Below, one piece after another: positions 1 to 7,366 of a DNA stretch of 46,730 bases. The position numbers were made by a program, and so were the translations under genes. The notes beneath the pieces are model-generated. The model saw only the letters and a list, made by a program, of their open reading frames with translations, was not told the DNA's origin and made no database searches. Each line of letters begins with the position of its first letter. The stretch's first letter is position 1. The stretch is from the NCBI GenBank assembly GCA_026388275.1, contig JAPLKB010000031.1, positions 1-46,730 of the forward strand, read 5' to 3'. The stretch comes from Pseudomonadota bacterium (GTDB lineage Bacteria > Desulfobacterota > Syntrophorhabdia > Syntrophorhabdales > Syntrophorhabdaceae).

Positions 1-143
1 CCGGGATGTATGCGAAATCAGATATTCAGACATTTCTTGATGAACTGAGGGTTTTAGTCTCATTCATAGAAAAGCAGGTTGAAACAGCCCCGGAGATTGT
101 ATCGGTGAAACAAACAGATAAGAAGCCTGTTCCGCAGGTGTAA
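1..143 (+). CDS. C-terminal fragment of an unknown protein
   Basis: An open frame enters from the left edge and ends at TAA 141-143, giving about 46 residues (ending DKKPVPQV). The composition is ordinary for a soluble helical tail with many charged residues, but I recognise no family. An ATG at position 6 is in frame, but no ribosome site can be seen because the window starts there, so I treat the gene as truncated by the window edge. The roughly 200 bases after it hold nothing I can name. Confidence 0.4.
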   Translation, partial: GMYAKSDIQTFLDELRVLVSFIEKQVETAPEIVSVKQTDKKPVPQV

Positions 144-343
144 CAGGGTGCTTTCGGCTAATATAGCTGCCCTTACCCTAAATGGTAAGAGTTAGCGGTT
201 GATCTGATGAGAAGGGTAGAGAAAATCCTTAAGAGCAAGGATTAACTAAAAAATGCGGTTGTTAAGTTCTTATCTATGTTTTAATTATTACCATTTGCAA
301 CCTTGTAGTCTTTGCAGAAATCAATTTTATTTAGTATAGGAAG

Positions 344-598
344 TTAGGTACAGTTATGAGTGACAATTTCAATTTTATTTTCCTTCGGCGCTTGCTTAAC
401 GATATATTCCAATCTCATTGCCTCAGATTTACTCATCATAGATGATGTTGCAATAAGGCTGAAAGGTAAATGTGCCCTTACGTGTTTGCTTCCCTTTCCA
501 GACTTGTAAGCCTCAAGCCTCTTTTCAAGATTATTAGTTACACCACAGTATAGTGTGTTTTCGTTGCATTTCAGGAGATATACAAGCCAGTTATCCAT
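344..598 (-). CDS. GIY-YIG nuclease-fold protein (YhbQ/UPF0213 type)
   Basis: An 84-residue single-domain protein. The N-terminus VYLLKC matches the GIY position of the fold, YCGVTNNLEKRL the YIG strand and following helix with its arginine, and SKSEAMRLEYIVKQ carries the conserved glutamate region of the stand-alone YhbQ-like proteins. Members are small putative endonucleases whose cellular role is mostly unknown. Its start overlaps the end of a small broken ORF by 8 bases, which suggests co-transcription. It sits among remnants of mobile DNA, so horizontal acquisition is possible. The family call is firm; the function is not. Confidence 0.8.
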   Translation of the reverse strand: MDNWLVYLLKCNENTLYCGVTNNLEKRLEAYKSGKGSKHVRAHLPFSLIATSSMMSKSEAMRLEYIVKQAPKENKIEIVTHNCT

Positions 599-728
599 TT
601 ATAATTTTGCTTCTTGTCTCCTCAAACCACTGTTCTATTGTTTTCTTGATCTGGATCTTGCCGACAACATCTCCATTATCATTATAGAAGACGGCATAAG
701 ATGTACCATCCTAATCTAAAATCTTCAT
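591..728 (-). pseudogene. small ORF (45 codons) with an in-frame amber stop
   Basis: Reading from ATG 728 (preceded by AGGA at good spacing) gives MKILD, then TAG, then about 39 residues including DGTSYAVFYNDNGDVVGK and ending in TAA at 591-593, overlapping the next gene start by 8 bases. The sequence after the TAG reads as a natural small protein, so codon 6 looks like a nonsense mutation rather than a true end. No family recognised. Pyrrolysine decoding cannot be excluded from sequence but nothing here supports it. Confidence 0.4.
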
Positions 729-758
729 CTGATTTTTTTCCTGGTCGGTATCAGGCAA

Positions 759-974
759 TTAGTATCTCACTTTTAATTGTTCTGAATGCTCCTTGTGCTT
801 CAGGAAATTACCTATAAAGTTCTTAAGCATAACCGTAATAATACCTTCCCGGCTGCCCCTGATAATCCTTTTCGTATCGTTTACAAACCTATTTACCCCA
901 CGCAACATTATATCTGAATAAATTACTTCCTCATTCTTATCAACCACGAAAGTAACAAATGGAACATCTGAAGC
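759..974 (-). pseudogene. C-terminal remnant of an unknown gene cut by the IS3-like remnant
   Basis: The frame is open from 974 to TAA at 759-761, about 71 residues (contains FVVDKNEEVIYSDIM and GSREGIITVMLKN). It meets a stop exactly where the IS3-family remnant begins (about 972-977). That boundary suggests the 5' part of the gene was lost when the element inserted or the region rearranged. An internal ATG at 947 could start a 62-residue product, but no good ribosome site is visible. No family assignment. Confidence 0.3.
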
Positions 975-1296
975 TCATCCGTGGAACTCCGATGTCATCT
1001 GTGTAGACAACGGCAGCGAGTTTGTGTCAAGATCAATAGACAAGTGGGCATATGATAACGGGGTAAAATTGAGTTTCTCAATGCCGGGAAAGCCTGTAGA
1101 TAATGCGTTTATAGAATCCTTTAACGGGAGCTTCAGGAATGAATGCCTCAATGTAAACTGGTTTTTATCTATCGAAGATGCAAGGGAGAAGATTGAAAAC
1201 TGGCGGAAGGATTATAATGGGTTCAGACCTCACAGTTCCCTTGAGAATATGACACCCGATGAATTTGCAGAATGCAGCCTCCGGAGAGTGGCTTGA
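973..1296 (+). pseudogene. IS3-family OrfB transposase, C-terminal fragment
   Basis: About 107 residues of the DDE integrase core: VICVDNGSEF (second acidic residue), then GKPVDNAFIESFNG with the third catalytic acidic residue, then FRPHSSLENMTPDEF, the usual C-terminal signature of this family. The first acidic residue and the N-terminal half are missing, so the fragment cannot be active. Stop TGA at 1294-1296. Confidence 0.8.
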
Positions 1297-1396
1297 AGGC
1301 CGGAAGACTAACATTAAGGGCTGACCAGTTTTTGGGGAGCGGTTATCGAATACAAAACCTCTAAACTGGAGTTGTGCTAAAGAAGGGGTGCGGTCA
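973..1396 (+). mobile_element. truncated IS3-family insertion sequence (right part only)
   Basis: The segment holds the last third of an IS3-type OrfB transposase followed by about 100 bases of non-coding end finishing GGGGTGCGGTCA at 1385-1396. The terminal TCA is what IS3-family right ends show. The left end and OrfA are absent, so the element is dead. Its left boundary abuts the broken minus-strand ORF at 759-974. Confidence 0.65.
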
Positions 1397-1492
1397 GAAT
1401 AGGTAAAATGTGTTGTTAAAATATCTTTTTTATTTAAATGCAATAATAATTACAAACTCTTTTAACTTAATATAGAAGACCCCGATGGTCTT

Positions 1493-1987
1493 TTAATTCA
1501 GATAATTATTCAGTTTCTGATAACTGCGAAAATCTGAATCTATAAAACATGCACTAATTTTAGTCTCTACCTCATCACCATTTATTGTACACGCATTACA
1601 TTTGAAATTTACAGGTGTTTTTTCATTGGGCAATACAAAATGCAAATCAAAAGTCAGTGAAGAATCATCTTCAATTATTTCAAAATCATTCCCTTTGGGG
1701 ATAGAAACTCTGATTCCTCCTGCAGAAATATCAACGATAATACCAGGCTGAAGGTTTTGCTTGTTTGTATCCGGTATGGAGATGTACGCAGGAATACTTA
1801 CTTGCTTCCTGGGATTACGACGTCTTTCCTTTTTCCCCTCCAGTATCATATTTTGAGACTTTAAGTAATCATAAAGAATTGTTTCAATTGATGACGATAG
1901 AGACCTTCTCTGGCTTGCAGCATAATGCTCAATAGCAATGCGTAATTCTTCACTAGTCCTGAAACAAATGAGATAGTCTTTTTTCAT
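1493..1987 (-). CDS. PilZ-domain protein with N-terminal ribbon-helix-helix-like region
   Basis: A 164-residue cytoplasmic protein. Residues about 1-45 (FRTSEELRIAIEHYAASQRR) resemble a CopG/ribbon-helix-helix segment. From about residue 54 a PilZ domain follows, with the arginine motif ERRRNPRKQ and the DISAGGIRV motif (DxSxxG) that together bind cyclic di-GMP in this family. It would be a cyclic di-GMP receptor, perhaps DNA-binding, although the N-terminal assignment is weaker. It is transcribed alone, with long AT-rich DNA upstream. Its target is unknown. Confidence 0.75.
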   Translation of the reverse strand: MKKDYLICFRTSEELRIAIEHYAASQRRSLSSSIETILYDYLKSQNMILEGKKERRRNPRKQVSIPAYISIPDTNKQNLQPGIIVDISAGGIRVSIPKGNDFEIIEDDSSLTFDLHFVLPNEKTPVNFKCNACTINGDEVETKISACFIDSDFRSYQKLNNYLN

Positions 1988-2348
1988 TTATCACCCATTA
2001 TTATATAGTATTTTTTAACTTTCATTAATTATCTCATTAATGTACAAATAAATAAATAAAAATCTTATTAATTTTAAACCAAAATCTCAAATTTTAAATA
2101 TTTTTCTGAATATTTTCTCCATCTATTGTAATTAACATTGTTCTAAATTAACTTTTAATTTTTAATATGTATGTAGGATAAGTACGATATGTTGTGTAGG
2201 ATATGTCATACAATGTTATTCTTTTAAACTTACATTGTTTGAAGATTCTTGTAGGATTCTCAAATTATGGATTAAAATGGACTGTGGACATCTTACAACA
2301 TAAATCGGATATTGTTTTTGTAACTATTTGATATCATAATGCTAATTA
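1988..2348. other. AT-rich intergenic stretch
   Basis: About 360 bases between the PilZ gene and the end of the PAS-LuxR gene. The DNA is very AT-rich, with several short runs of A and T and a loosely repeated GTAGGATA motif near 2170-2205. I see no ORF, tRNA or strong hairpin. It presumably carries the promoter of the PilZ gene at its left side. Confidence 0.5.
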
Positions 2349-3299
2349 TTATTTCAGCCCCTGTAAGTAAGATTGTAGATTGGTCTTCTTGTTATTTAAG
2401 CCAATTTTTTTTCTTATCTTGTTTCTGTGGGCATCAATAGCACATGGCGACACACCCATAATCTCGGCTATCTCCTTGGTTGATTTCTTATCTCTTATAA
2501 GTGACACTACCTCTATCTCTTTAGGGGTGAAATTAAACTGACTTACCATGCTCAGGAATGGGGAGATAACATTTTTAAGGTTGGTCTCCATAATGTCCAG
2601 GTAAGCCTTTTGCTCAGCATCAAGTCGATGCTTTTGTATCTTTTCAGTATAAGGCAGCACAAGGGTTTTTACATTGGAAACAAATTTTTCCTCAAGAGCT
2701 TTTCTATCTGTCTCCATCTGCTTTAGCAATACTCTAAGAGCAATATTCAATTCTTCAAGATTCTTTGATTTAATGGCTAATTCCTGTTCCATTGCTTTAA
2801 TTGCCTCATTTACAAGCTTACGTTCTGTTATATCCTGCCTTGTACCCTCGTAATATATAACATTCCCGTTTTTATCACGAACTGCGATGGCGTTTAAGAT
2901 CCCCCATCTCAATACACCGTCCTTGCCACGAAACTGAACTTCAAAGTTACTAAGAAAACCTTCTTCCAGGAGCTTGCGCATCGCCTCATTACTATCCTCA
3001 GGCCTGGCATATAGTTGTGTACCAATATCACTAATGGAATCAACCATTTCTTCGTGCAATAAATAAGCTTCTAAAGAAGCTTTGGCAGGATTTGAATTTA
3101 GAGAACATCCTTCCGGTGATATCCGGTATATACTTATTTGGCATTTCTCAAATAGATTACTGTATTTCTCTTCTATTTTTTGCAGAGCTTCTTTCAAAAA
3201 CTTATGCTCAGTCTCATATTTCTCAAGTTCGTCAACACGCTTTTCCAAGTCTGCTATATAATCCAGCAACTGTCCTATGGTTTTATTTGTATAATCCAT
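2349..3299 (-). CDS. PAS-domain LuxR-type transcriptional regulator
   Basis: A 316-residue cytoplasmic protein. Residues about 1-50 form a coiled coil, about 50-160 a PAS fold closing with the PAC signature YYEGTRQDITERK, about 160-215 a second coiled coil, and about 250-312 a LuxR helix-turn-helix (FTPKEIEVVSLIRDKKSTKEI, split here only by length, then AEIMGVSPCAIDAHRNKIRKK). It should sense a small ligand or redox cue through PAS and bind DNA directly, without a kinase. It is monocistronic and its targets are unknown. Confidence 0.8.
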   Translation of the reverse strand: MDYTNKTIGQLLDYIADLEKRVDELEKYETEHKFLKEALQKIEEKYSNLFEKCQISIYRISPEGCSLNSNPAKASLEAYLLHEEMVDSISDIGTQLYARPEDSNEAMRKLLEEGFLSNFEVQFRGKDGVLRWGILNAIAVRDKNGNVIYYEGTRQDITERKLVNEAIKAMEQELAIKSKNLEELNIALRVLLKQMETDRKALEEKFVSNVKTLVLPYTEKIQKHRLDAEQKAYLDIMETNLKNVISPFLSMVSQFNFTPKEIEVVSLIRDKKSTKEIAEIMGVSPCAIDAHRNKIRKKIGLNNKKTNLQSYLQGLK

Positions 3300-3490
3300 T
3301 TTTCAGGCTCCTTGAAACGCTTTCAGAGAATTAAAAGTATACAATGTTCACAAATAAAATGCTTCTAAAAATATAATAACCCACCATTATCCGTTACCTA
3401 CTTTTAATGGATAACATGATGGTCCTTCCGGTGGTCTATGCACAGAAGTGCCGGCAGCTTTTCCGTTTTTTTCTCTGTGCCCGGCTTATG

Positions 3491-3745
3491 TTAAAATTTA
3501 AGGGACACCATTACATTTTCCATGATATTTAAGGTCGGGGTTAGATGCAAGTTCTGGAAGATATAACCGAATGTCTCCCTCCTTATTTTTGTCAATTTAC
3601 ATTCGGAAAGGCTATTTCTGTTGCCGAAGATTGATCGGTCATCGAGGTAATACCCCCCCGGTCATGGGGATTATGAGAAAGTTGATCGGTACAGTTTTGA
3701 CTGACCCTGATGACCCAATACCGGCAAGATTAAAAGTAATCAAAT
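3491..3745 (-). pseudogene. decayed ABC-transporter ATPase fragment
   Basis: On the minus strand pieces of a LolD/MacB-type ATPase can be read: GSSGSVKT (a Walker A in which the third glycine became valine), PMTGG, then after a one-base shift in a run of seven G (plus-strand C at 3653-3659) YYLDDRSIFG, LTKIRRETFGYIFQ (Q-loop) and LTPTLNIMENV, ending in TAA 3491-3493. About a dozen residues are missing after Walker A, and everything after the Q-loop (signature motif, Walker B) is absent. It is a clear remnant, not a gene. Confidence 0.6.
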
Positions 3746-3827
3746 CCGTTGCACGTCAAACCGGATTGCCAAAGACCTCCAAAACCTAATAATGTTCATT
3801 GTCCTGCCTAAAATCAATTCATGATTC

Positions 3828-3856
3828 TTGACATTGTGCCGTTCTCTTTGTAGTAT
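3828..3856 (+). promoter_or_regulatory. sigma70-type promoter of left leader
   Basis: TTGACA at 3828-3833, a 17-base spacer, then TAGTAT at 3851-3856. The right-hand leader has a promoter starting with the same ten bases (TTGACATTGT), which supports both. Transcription would start near 3863 and give a leader of about 300 bases before the MauE gene. Confidence 0.6.
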
Positions 3857-3870
3857 ATATAGTTGTAACT

Positions 3871-4050
3871 CAAAAAGAAGGTTAAAAGAGAATGCGCGAA
3901 AAAATACAGATGTTTGCTCCATTAGACTGAGAAAAGCACAGGGAGCCCGTGCGGCTTCCCCTTGTGACTGTGTTCGCAGTTTCTCCGTCTTAATCCTTAC
4001 ATATTGCCTCTCAGGAGTCCGGCGCTGAAATCAGCGGCCGGATTTTTTTA
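3871..4050 (+). ncRNA. conserved structured leader, copy A (candidate riboswitch or attenuator)
   Basis: This stretch is closely matched by the minus strand of 9372-9547. The best conserved blocks are ATTAGACTGAGA, GGGAGCCCGTGCGGCTT, TGTGA, CGCA, TTTCTCCG, CTTAA, TGCCT and TCCGGCG. Differences cluster in loops, and some may keep pairing, as expected of a selected RNA. GGGAG and GTGCG can pair with CTCC and CGCA further on. It ends in an intrinsic terminator and lies between a promoter and coding sequence, the architecture of a metabolite-sensing leader. I cannot assign a known riboswitch class. Confidence 0.6.
4018..4049 (+). terminator. intrinsic terminator in leader A
   Basis: TCCGGCGCTG pairs with CAGCGGCCGGA (one bulged G) around a short AAAT loop, followed by seven T at 4043-4049. 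It lies upstream of the coding sequence, so it acts as the off state of an attenuator rather than an operon end. Confidence 0.75.
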
Positions 4051-4065
4051 TTTTGAGAGGTTTTC

Positions 4066-4158
4066 TTGTTAAATTACACACAAATGTGGTTGTATCCAAG
4101 CCTTGGTTTGAAGGTCATTATAGGTTTACTTATATCCTGTAACAATATATGGAGATAA
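4066..4158 (+). pseudogene. degenerate gene start, paralogue of the stub at 9214-9321
   Basis: Just after the leader terminator a frame TTG TTA AAT TAC ACA (LLNYTQMW...) runs 30 codons to TAA at 4156-4158. It aligns in DNA and in position with the ATG TCA AAT TAC ACA start of the stub downstream of leader B, including the GAGAGG/AGGAGG ribosome site. The start has drifted from ATG to TTG and the rest no longer resembles a protein. It stops ten bases before the MauE gene. Confidence 0.45.
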
Positions 4159-4168
4159 TAAAAAACCA

Positions 4169-4672
4169 ATGAAAAAACGGACAATGTCTCAAATCAGGGG
4201 TTTTATTTTAAAAATTCTGTTATCAGGCAGGCTTTATCTGCTTGTGCGAATCGCCTTGGCTGTTCTTTTTATTTATGCAGGAACATTAAAACTGATGAGC
4301 CCTAAAGCATTCGCCCGGGTCATTTCTCAGTATGATCTTTTGCCTGAACCTCTTTTACCTGTTGTTGCCATCGGACTTCCTATTATCGAAGTGCTTGCCG
4401 GCATCGCCCTTATTTTTGACCTCCGTTCGGGCCTTCACGGCGTTTCCGGCCTGATTTTACTCTTTGTTTTTGTCCTTGGATACGGAGTCTATAATGAAAT
4501 GGATGTTGACTGTGGCTGCTTCGGACCTGAAGAACTTGCAAATCAAAGAAGTCTGGTGCGGGCATTATATCGTGATCTCGCGCTCCTGGGTGGCGCCGCC
4601 TTTCTTTACTTGTCTCGACTGTCCCGTGGGCGTCGTTTTCTAAATGAATCTACACAAAATATAACCAAATAA
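4169..4672 (+). CDS. MauE/DoxX-family inner-membrane protein
   Basis: A 167-residue protein with about four hydrophobic membrane segments (near 24-42, 64-82, 88-107 and 135-150) and the loop motif DVDCGCFG typical of MauE-like proteins. MauE relatives are thought to handle disulfide or thiol exchange across the membrane for periplasmic partners. Here the partner is probably the secreted rhodanese that starts 14 bases downstream. Expression should depend on leader A. Start ATG 4169 has GGAGA 13 bases upstream, a rather long spacing. The exact substrate is unknown. Confidence 0.75.
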   Translation: MKKRTMSQIRGFILKILLSGRLYLLVRIALAVLFIYAGTLKLMSPKAFARVISQYDLLPEPLLPVVAIGLPIIEVLAGIALIFDLRSGLHGVSGLILLFVFVLGYGVYNEMDVDCGCFGPEELANQRSLVRALYRDLALLGGAAFLYLSRLSRGRRFLNESTQNITK

Positions 4673-4686
4673 AAGGAGGAGTTGAA

Positions 4687-5202
4687 ATGTTGTTTAAAAA
4701 AAGAATGGTTGTTTTATCAATTGCAATGCTGGCATTTTGTTTTATATTGTCAGGGGATGCTCTTGCTGCCTGGGGTGGAAAAGAGCTTGAGACGGAAAAG
4801 ATTGCCGTTACATTCGAGAAGGAAGTTGCACGGGGAGGCTACAAGGTCGTATCGACTGAAGAACTGAAGGGTTGGATCGACCAGAAAAAAGAAATGCTCA
4901 TCGTTGATACCATGCCTTTTGAAGCCAGCTACAAGAAAGAGCATATTCCCGGAGCTGTCAATTTTGTTCTGCCTATCCCTGAGATGACTCAGATGGACGA
5001 CAAGACCAAAGCTGACTTCGAGAAAATGCTCGGGCCGAACAAAGACCGGCTGATAGTTTTCTACTGCGGTTTTACCAAATGCACCCGCAGTCACAACGGC
5101 GCAATGTGGGCAGTTAAGCTGGGATACAAGAACATTTATCGTCAGCCCGGTGGAATTAAAGCTTGGTCTGAAGCCGATTATCCTGTAGAAAAAGTGAAAT
5201 AA
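4687..5202 (+). CDS. exported rhodanese-domain sulfurtransferase
   Basis: A 171-residue protein with a signal peptide ending ALA at about residue 27, so it is periplasmic. The rhodanese domain covers about 52-168: EELKGWIDQKKEMLIVDT, HIPGAVNF, then the active loop FYCGFTKCTRSH with Cys127 as the likely persulfide-bearing residue and Cys132/Arg134 in the loop, then a terminal GGIKAWSEADYPVEK. AGGAGG lies just before ATG 4687. It should carry sulfane sulfur (or selenium) in the periplasm, paired with the MauE-like protein. The second cysteine could form a disulfide with the first, which fits a thiol-relay role. Confidence 0.85.
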   Translation: MLFKKRMVVLSIAMLAFCFILSGDALAAWGGKELETEKIAVTFEKEVARGGYKVVSTEELKGWIDQKKEMLIVDTMPFEASYKKEHIPGAVNFVLPIPEMTQMDDKTKADFEKMLGPNKDRLIVFYCGFTKCTRSHNGAMWAVKLGYKNIYRQPGGIKAWSEADYPVEKVK

Positions 5203-5212
5203 TTTACAATGA

Positions 5213-5274
5213 TTTTCCCGTTTACGGTCAGGCCCCTGCAAGGGGCCGGCAAACGGGAAACCCCGGTTTGCCGG
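5213..5274. terminator. two mutually exclusive hairpins between convergent genes
   Basis: The first hairpin (5213-5260) pairs TTTCCCGTTT with AAACGGGAAA around an inner GGCCCCT/AGGGGCC stem. The second (5246-5274) pairs CCGGCAAAC with GTTTGCCGG and shares the 3' arm of the first. No long T run follows on either strand. It lies between the convergent rhodanese and radical SAM genes, where a bidirectional terminator is expected. Confidence 0.5.
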
Positions 5275-5298
5275 AGATCATGGCGGAAGAGGCAAACG

Positions 5299-6264
5299 TC
5301 ATATTGTCTGTCCCTGACAGGAACTGCCCGAACCGGCTGTGCAGCCGTAACAGTGATCCCCGACTATGATTTGACGGGCAGCAAGTTGTCCCATCTCAAA
5401 AGCGGAGATGTGATGCGGCGCACCATGATCTATCGTTAGGCCCAGCATCTGGTTAAAATCACAGTCATAAAGCATTCCATCCCAACCGACTGAGACGGTT
5501 GTCTTACACATCAATCCATTAAGGCTTGCCGGGTTGAAGGCTTTGATCAAGGTCTTCATATAACCCGCATAGTTGCCTGTCTTGAGAAGATAGTCCAGAT
5601 ATCGGCCTATGGGCATGTTTGTAATGCAGAATAAATGATTGAAATTTACCCCGTATTTTTCTCTGAAAGTTTCCCTATAAAGTAATTCCAGGCTGGCCTG
5701 GGAACCGGGAAGATAGGGGCCTGCAGGATTATGGACAAGGTCAAGGACAAGATCACTTCTATCCTGCCCGTAGCCCCTCGTGTTGAGTCTACGTATGACC
5801 TCAATCAATCTGGCGAATACGCCTCCCCCTCTCTGCCGATCAGTTATACGTGGGTCGACATGTGGTAAAGAAAGAACAATTTCAATATGATTGTCAGCAT
5901 AGAAATTAAATAATCCTTCATGCTCCTTATCGAGAAGAATCGTACCGTTGCTTCTCACAAGGACACGCCGATTCAGGGCAACACATTCCTGCAGAAACCA
6001 TCTGAAACGAGGATGCAATTCAGGGCTGCCTCCGGTTATATCGATGGCAGGTATGGGATGGTTCTTAAATACCTTGAGACACTGTTCCATGACCTCCCCG
6101 GTCATAATCTCAGGTCTTTGAGGCCCTGCTTCAACGTGACAGTGCCTGCATTGCAGATTGCACCGATAGCCTACATTTATCTGAAGAATTTCAACGCTTA
6201 CCGCATTGACCGGTTCCTGAACCTTTTGCTCAAATGACGGCACGGTCCTTGAGACATCCACCAT
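5299..6264 (-). CDS. ArsS-type radical SAM protein (radical SAM/Cys-rich, DUF3641)
   Basis: A 321-residue protein. The radical SAM cluster motif CNLQCRHC lies near residue 34, followed by GGSPELHP. The C-terminal Cys-rich DUF3641 part ends HCYGCTAGSGSSC, the usual ending of this family. Some family members carry selenocysteine, but here all positions are cysteine. The family is annotated as arsenosugar biosynthesis ArsS, though no ArsM methyltransferase is in the window, so arsenic chemistry is not proven here. AAGGAG precedes ATG 6264, only two bases after the upstream gene, so the two are translationally close. It is the last gene of the leader-B operon. Confidence 0.85.
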   Translation of the reverse strand: MVDVSRTVPSFEQKVQEPVNAVSVEILQINVGYRCNLQCRHCHVEAGPQRPEIMTGEVMEQCLKVFKNHPIPAIDITGGSPELHPRFRWFLQECVALNRRVLVRSNGTILLDKEHEGLFNFYADNHIEIVLSLPHVDPRITDRQRGGGVFARLIEVIRRLNTRGYGQDRSDLVLDLVHNPAGPYLPGSQASLELLYRETFREKYGVNFNHLFCITNMPIGRYLDYLLKTGNYAGYMKTLIKAFNPASLNGLMCKTTVSVGWDGMLYDCDFNQMLGLTIDHGAPHHISAFEMGQLAARQIIVGDHCYGCTAGSGSSCQGQTI

Positions 6265-6266
6265 TA

Positions 6267-6599
6267 CTACATCTCCTTCTTTTTAATGATCTTCCTCATC
6301 TGGGTCGAATGGGCAAGAACAATCCCCGCTACCATGGCAGCCCCCACATGAACGGCCTCCATCATCTCTTCACGAGATATGCCCAGCGACAGGCATTGGT
6401 TGGTGTATGCGTCAATACAATAGGGGCACTTCTGTGTCGCAGCTACAGCAAGCGCAATGAGTGATTTTTCCCTTTCACTCAGCTTGCCGGCTTTCATCGC
6501 ATCATCGTAATAGTCAAAATACTTCTGTCCCAACACCGGTGCATATTCCCCTATATTCTCGAAATCCTCAAGATCCTTCTTTTCATAATATTCTTCCAT
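6267..6599 (-). CDS. carboxymuconolactone decarboxylase-like (AhpD-fold) protein
   Basis: A 110-residue all-helical protein. KSLIALAVAATQKCPYCIDAY holds the CxxC redox pair of the AhpD fold (split: CPYC then IDAY), and the following helix EEMMEAVHVGAAMV is typical. Family members next to ArsS are annotated as arsenosugar-associated peroxidase-like proteins. It probably catalyses a thiol-dependent redox step. I chose ATG 6599, with AGGAG five bases upstream, over the GTG two codons earlier. It is followed directly by the radical SAM gene. Confidence 0.8.
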   Translation of the reverse strand: MEEYYEKKDLEDFENIGEYAPVLGQKYFDYYDDAMKAGKLSEREKSLIALAVAATQKCPYCIDAYTNQCLSLGISREEMMEAVHVGAAMVAGIVLAHSTQMRKIIKKKEM

Positions 6600-6668
6600 A
6601 AGCACTCCTCTCTGATTTTTATGTTTTTTGCCCTTGCATCTGGTCAGTCATATAACAATGACCTCTCT

Positions 6669-7307
6669 TCACTTTTTTGCATTGAATATAATAACAACGA
6701 GTGTGCCATCAGGCGGCAAGAGTTCCTTATTCGCTGTAAAGATCACTTCATTCCGTAGGTCAATTGCTCCATAAGTATAGGCAGAGTTGCTTGTAATACC
6801 AACAGGACAACTGTCGAGACACACAAGACACCCGGTCTTCTTTTTGAGCGCATTTACAAGGTTACCGCCAAAGCGAATAGCAAGAGGTTTTCCATTACTA
6901 TCTTTGATCATCTCATCCAGGCGATAGATCCTTTTTGCACCCTCCCATGTCACAAACACGTCAAGAAGATCTCCCTCCACGAAGGTTTTTTCCTTGTTAC
7001 TCATAGTCATATTATTGCCCGGCTTCAAGCCGATGTTCACAAGGCTTTCATGGAACGCCTTCGGGTCAGCTAGCCCGGCAAAAATAGCTTTATGGTCCAG
7101 CTTGCCCCCCTTGAATACTACACCGTGATGTGTTCGCTCGGGATGTTGATTGTTGACTTCTGCAAGGATGGAGACGCTCTTTTCTTTTGTATTAATGTTG
7201 AGCGGGTTATAAATTGTCAATATTGTTGCCTGTGAAAAAACTGAAGACGACACTAATAATGCACACAAAACAAATATCAGGGTCAATAAAAGCAGCTCCT
7301 TCTTCAT
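6669..7307 (-). CDS. secreted YdjY-domain protein
   Basis: A 212-residue protein with a signal peptide (hydrophobic residues about 4-25, SSSVFSQA cleavage region). The mature part resembles the YdjY domain: VVFKGGKLDHKAIFAGL, then FVEGDLLDVFVTWEG, and a conserved LVCLDSCPVG that may bind metal or be redox active. Such proteins sit beside anaerobic redox systems, with unknown biochemical role. I chose ATG 7307, with GGAGG ten bases upstream, rather than the earlier ATG 7346. It lies between the Fe-S/TVP38 fusion and the CMD-like gene on the same strand. Confidence 0.65.
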   Translation of the reverse strand: MKKELLLLTLIFVLCALLVSSSVFSQATILTIYNPLNINTKEKSVSILAEVNNQHPERTHHGVVFKGGKLDHKAIFAGLADPKAFHESLVNIGLKPGNNMTMSNKEKTFVEGDLLDVFVTWEGAKRIYRLDEMIKDSNGKPLAIRFGGNLVNALKKKTGCLVCLDSCPVGITSNSAYTYGAIDLRNEVIFTANKELLPPDGTLVVIIFNAKK

Positions 7308-7366
7308 ATCTGATTTTCCTCCATAATGGATAATTCCGGTCTTCATAGGCGCACATTAAAAACAGC

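Noticed and set aside
5299-5345. Possible selenocysteine in the Cys-rich end of the ArsS-type protein
   Set aside because: All conserved positions in the C-terminus are TGC/TGT and the stop is in the expected place.
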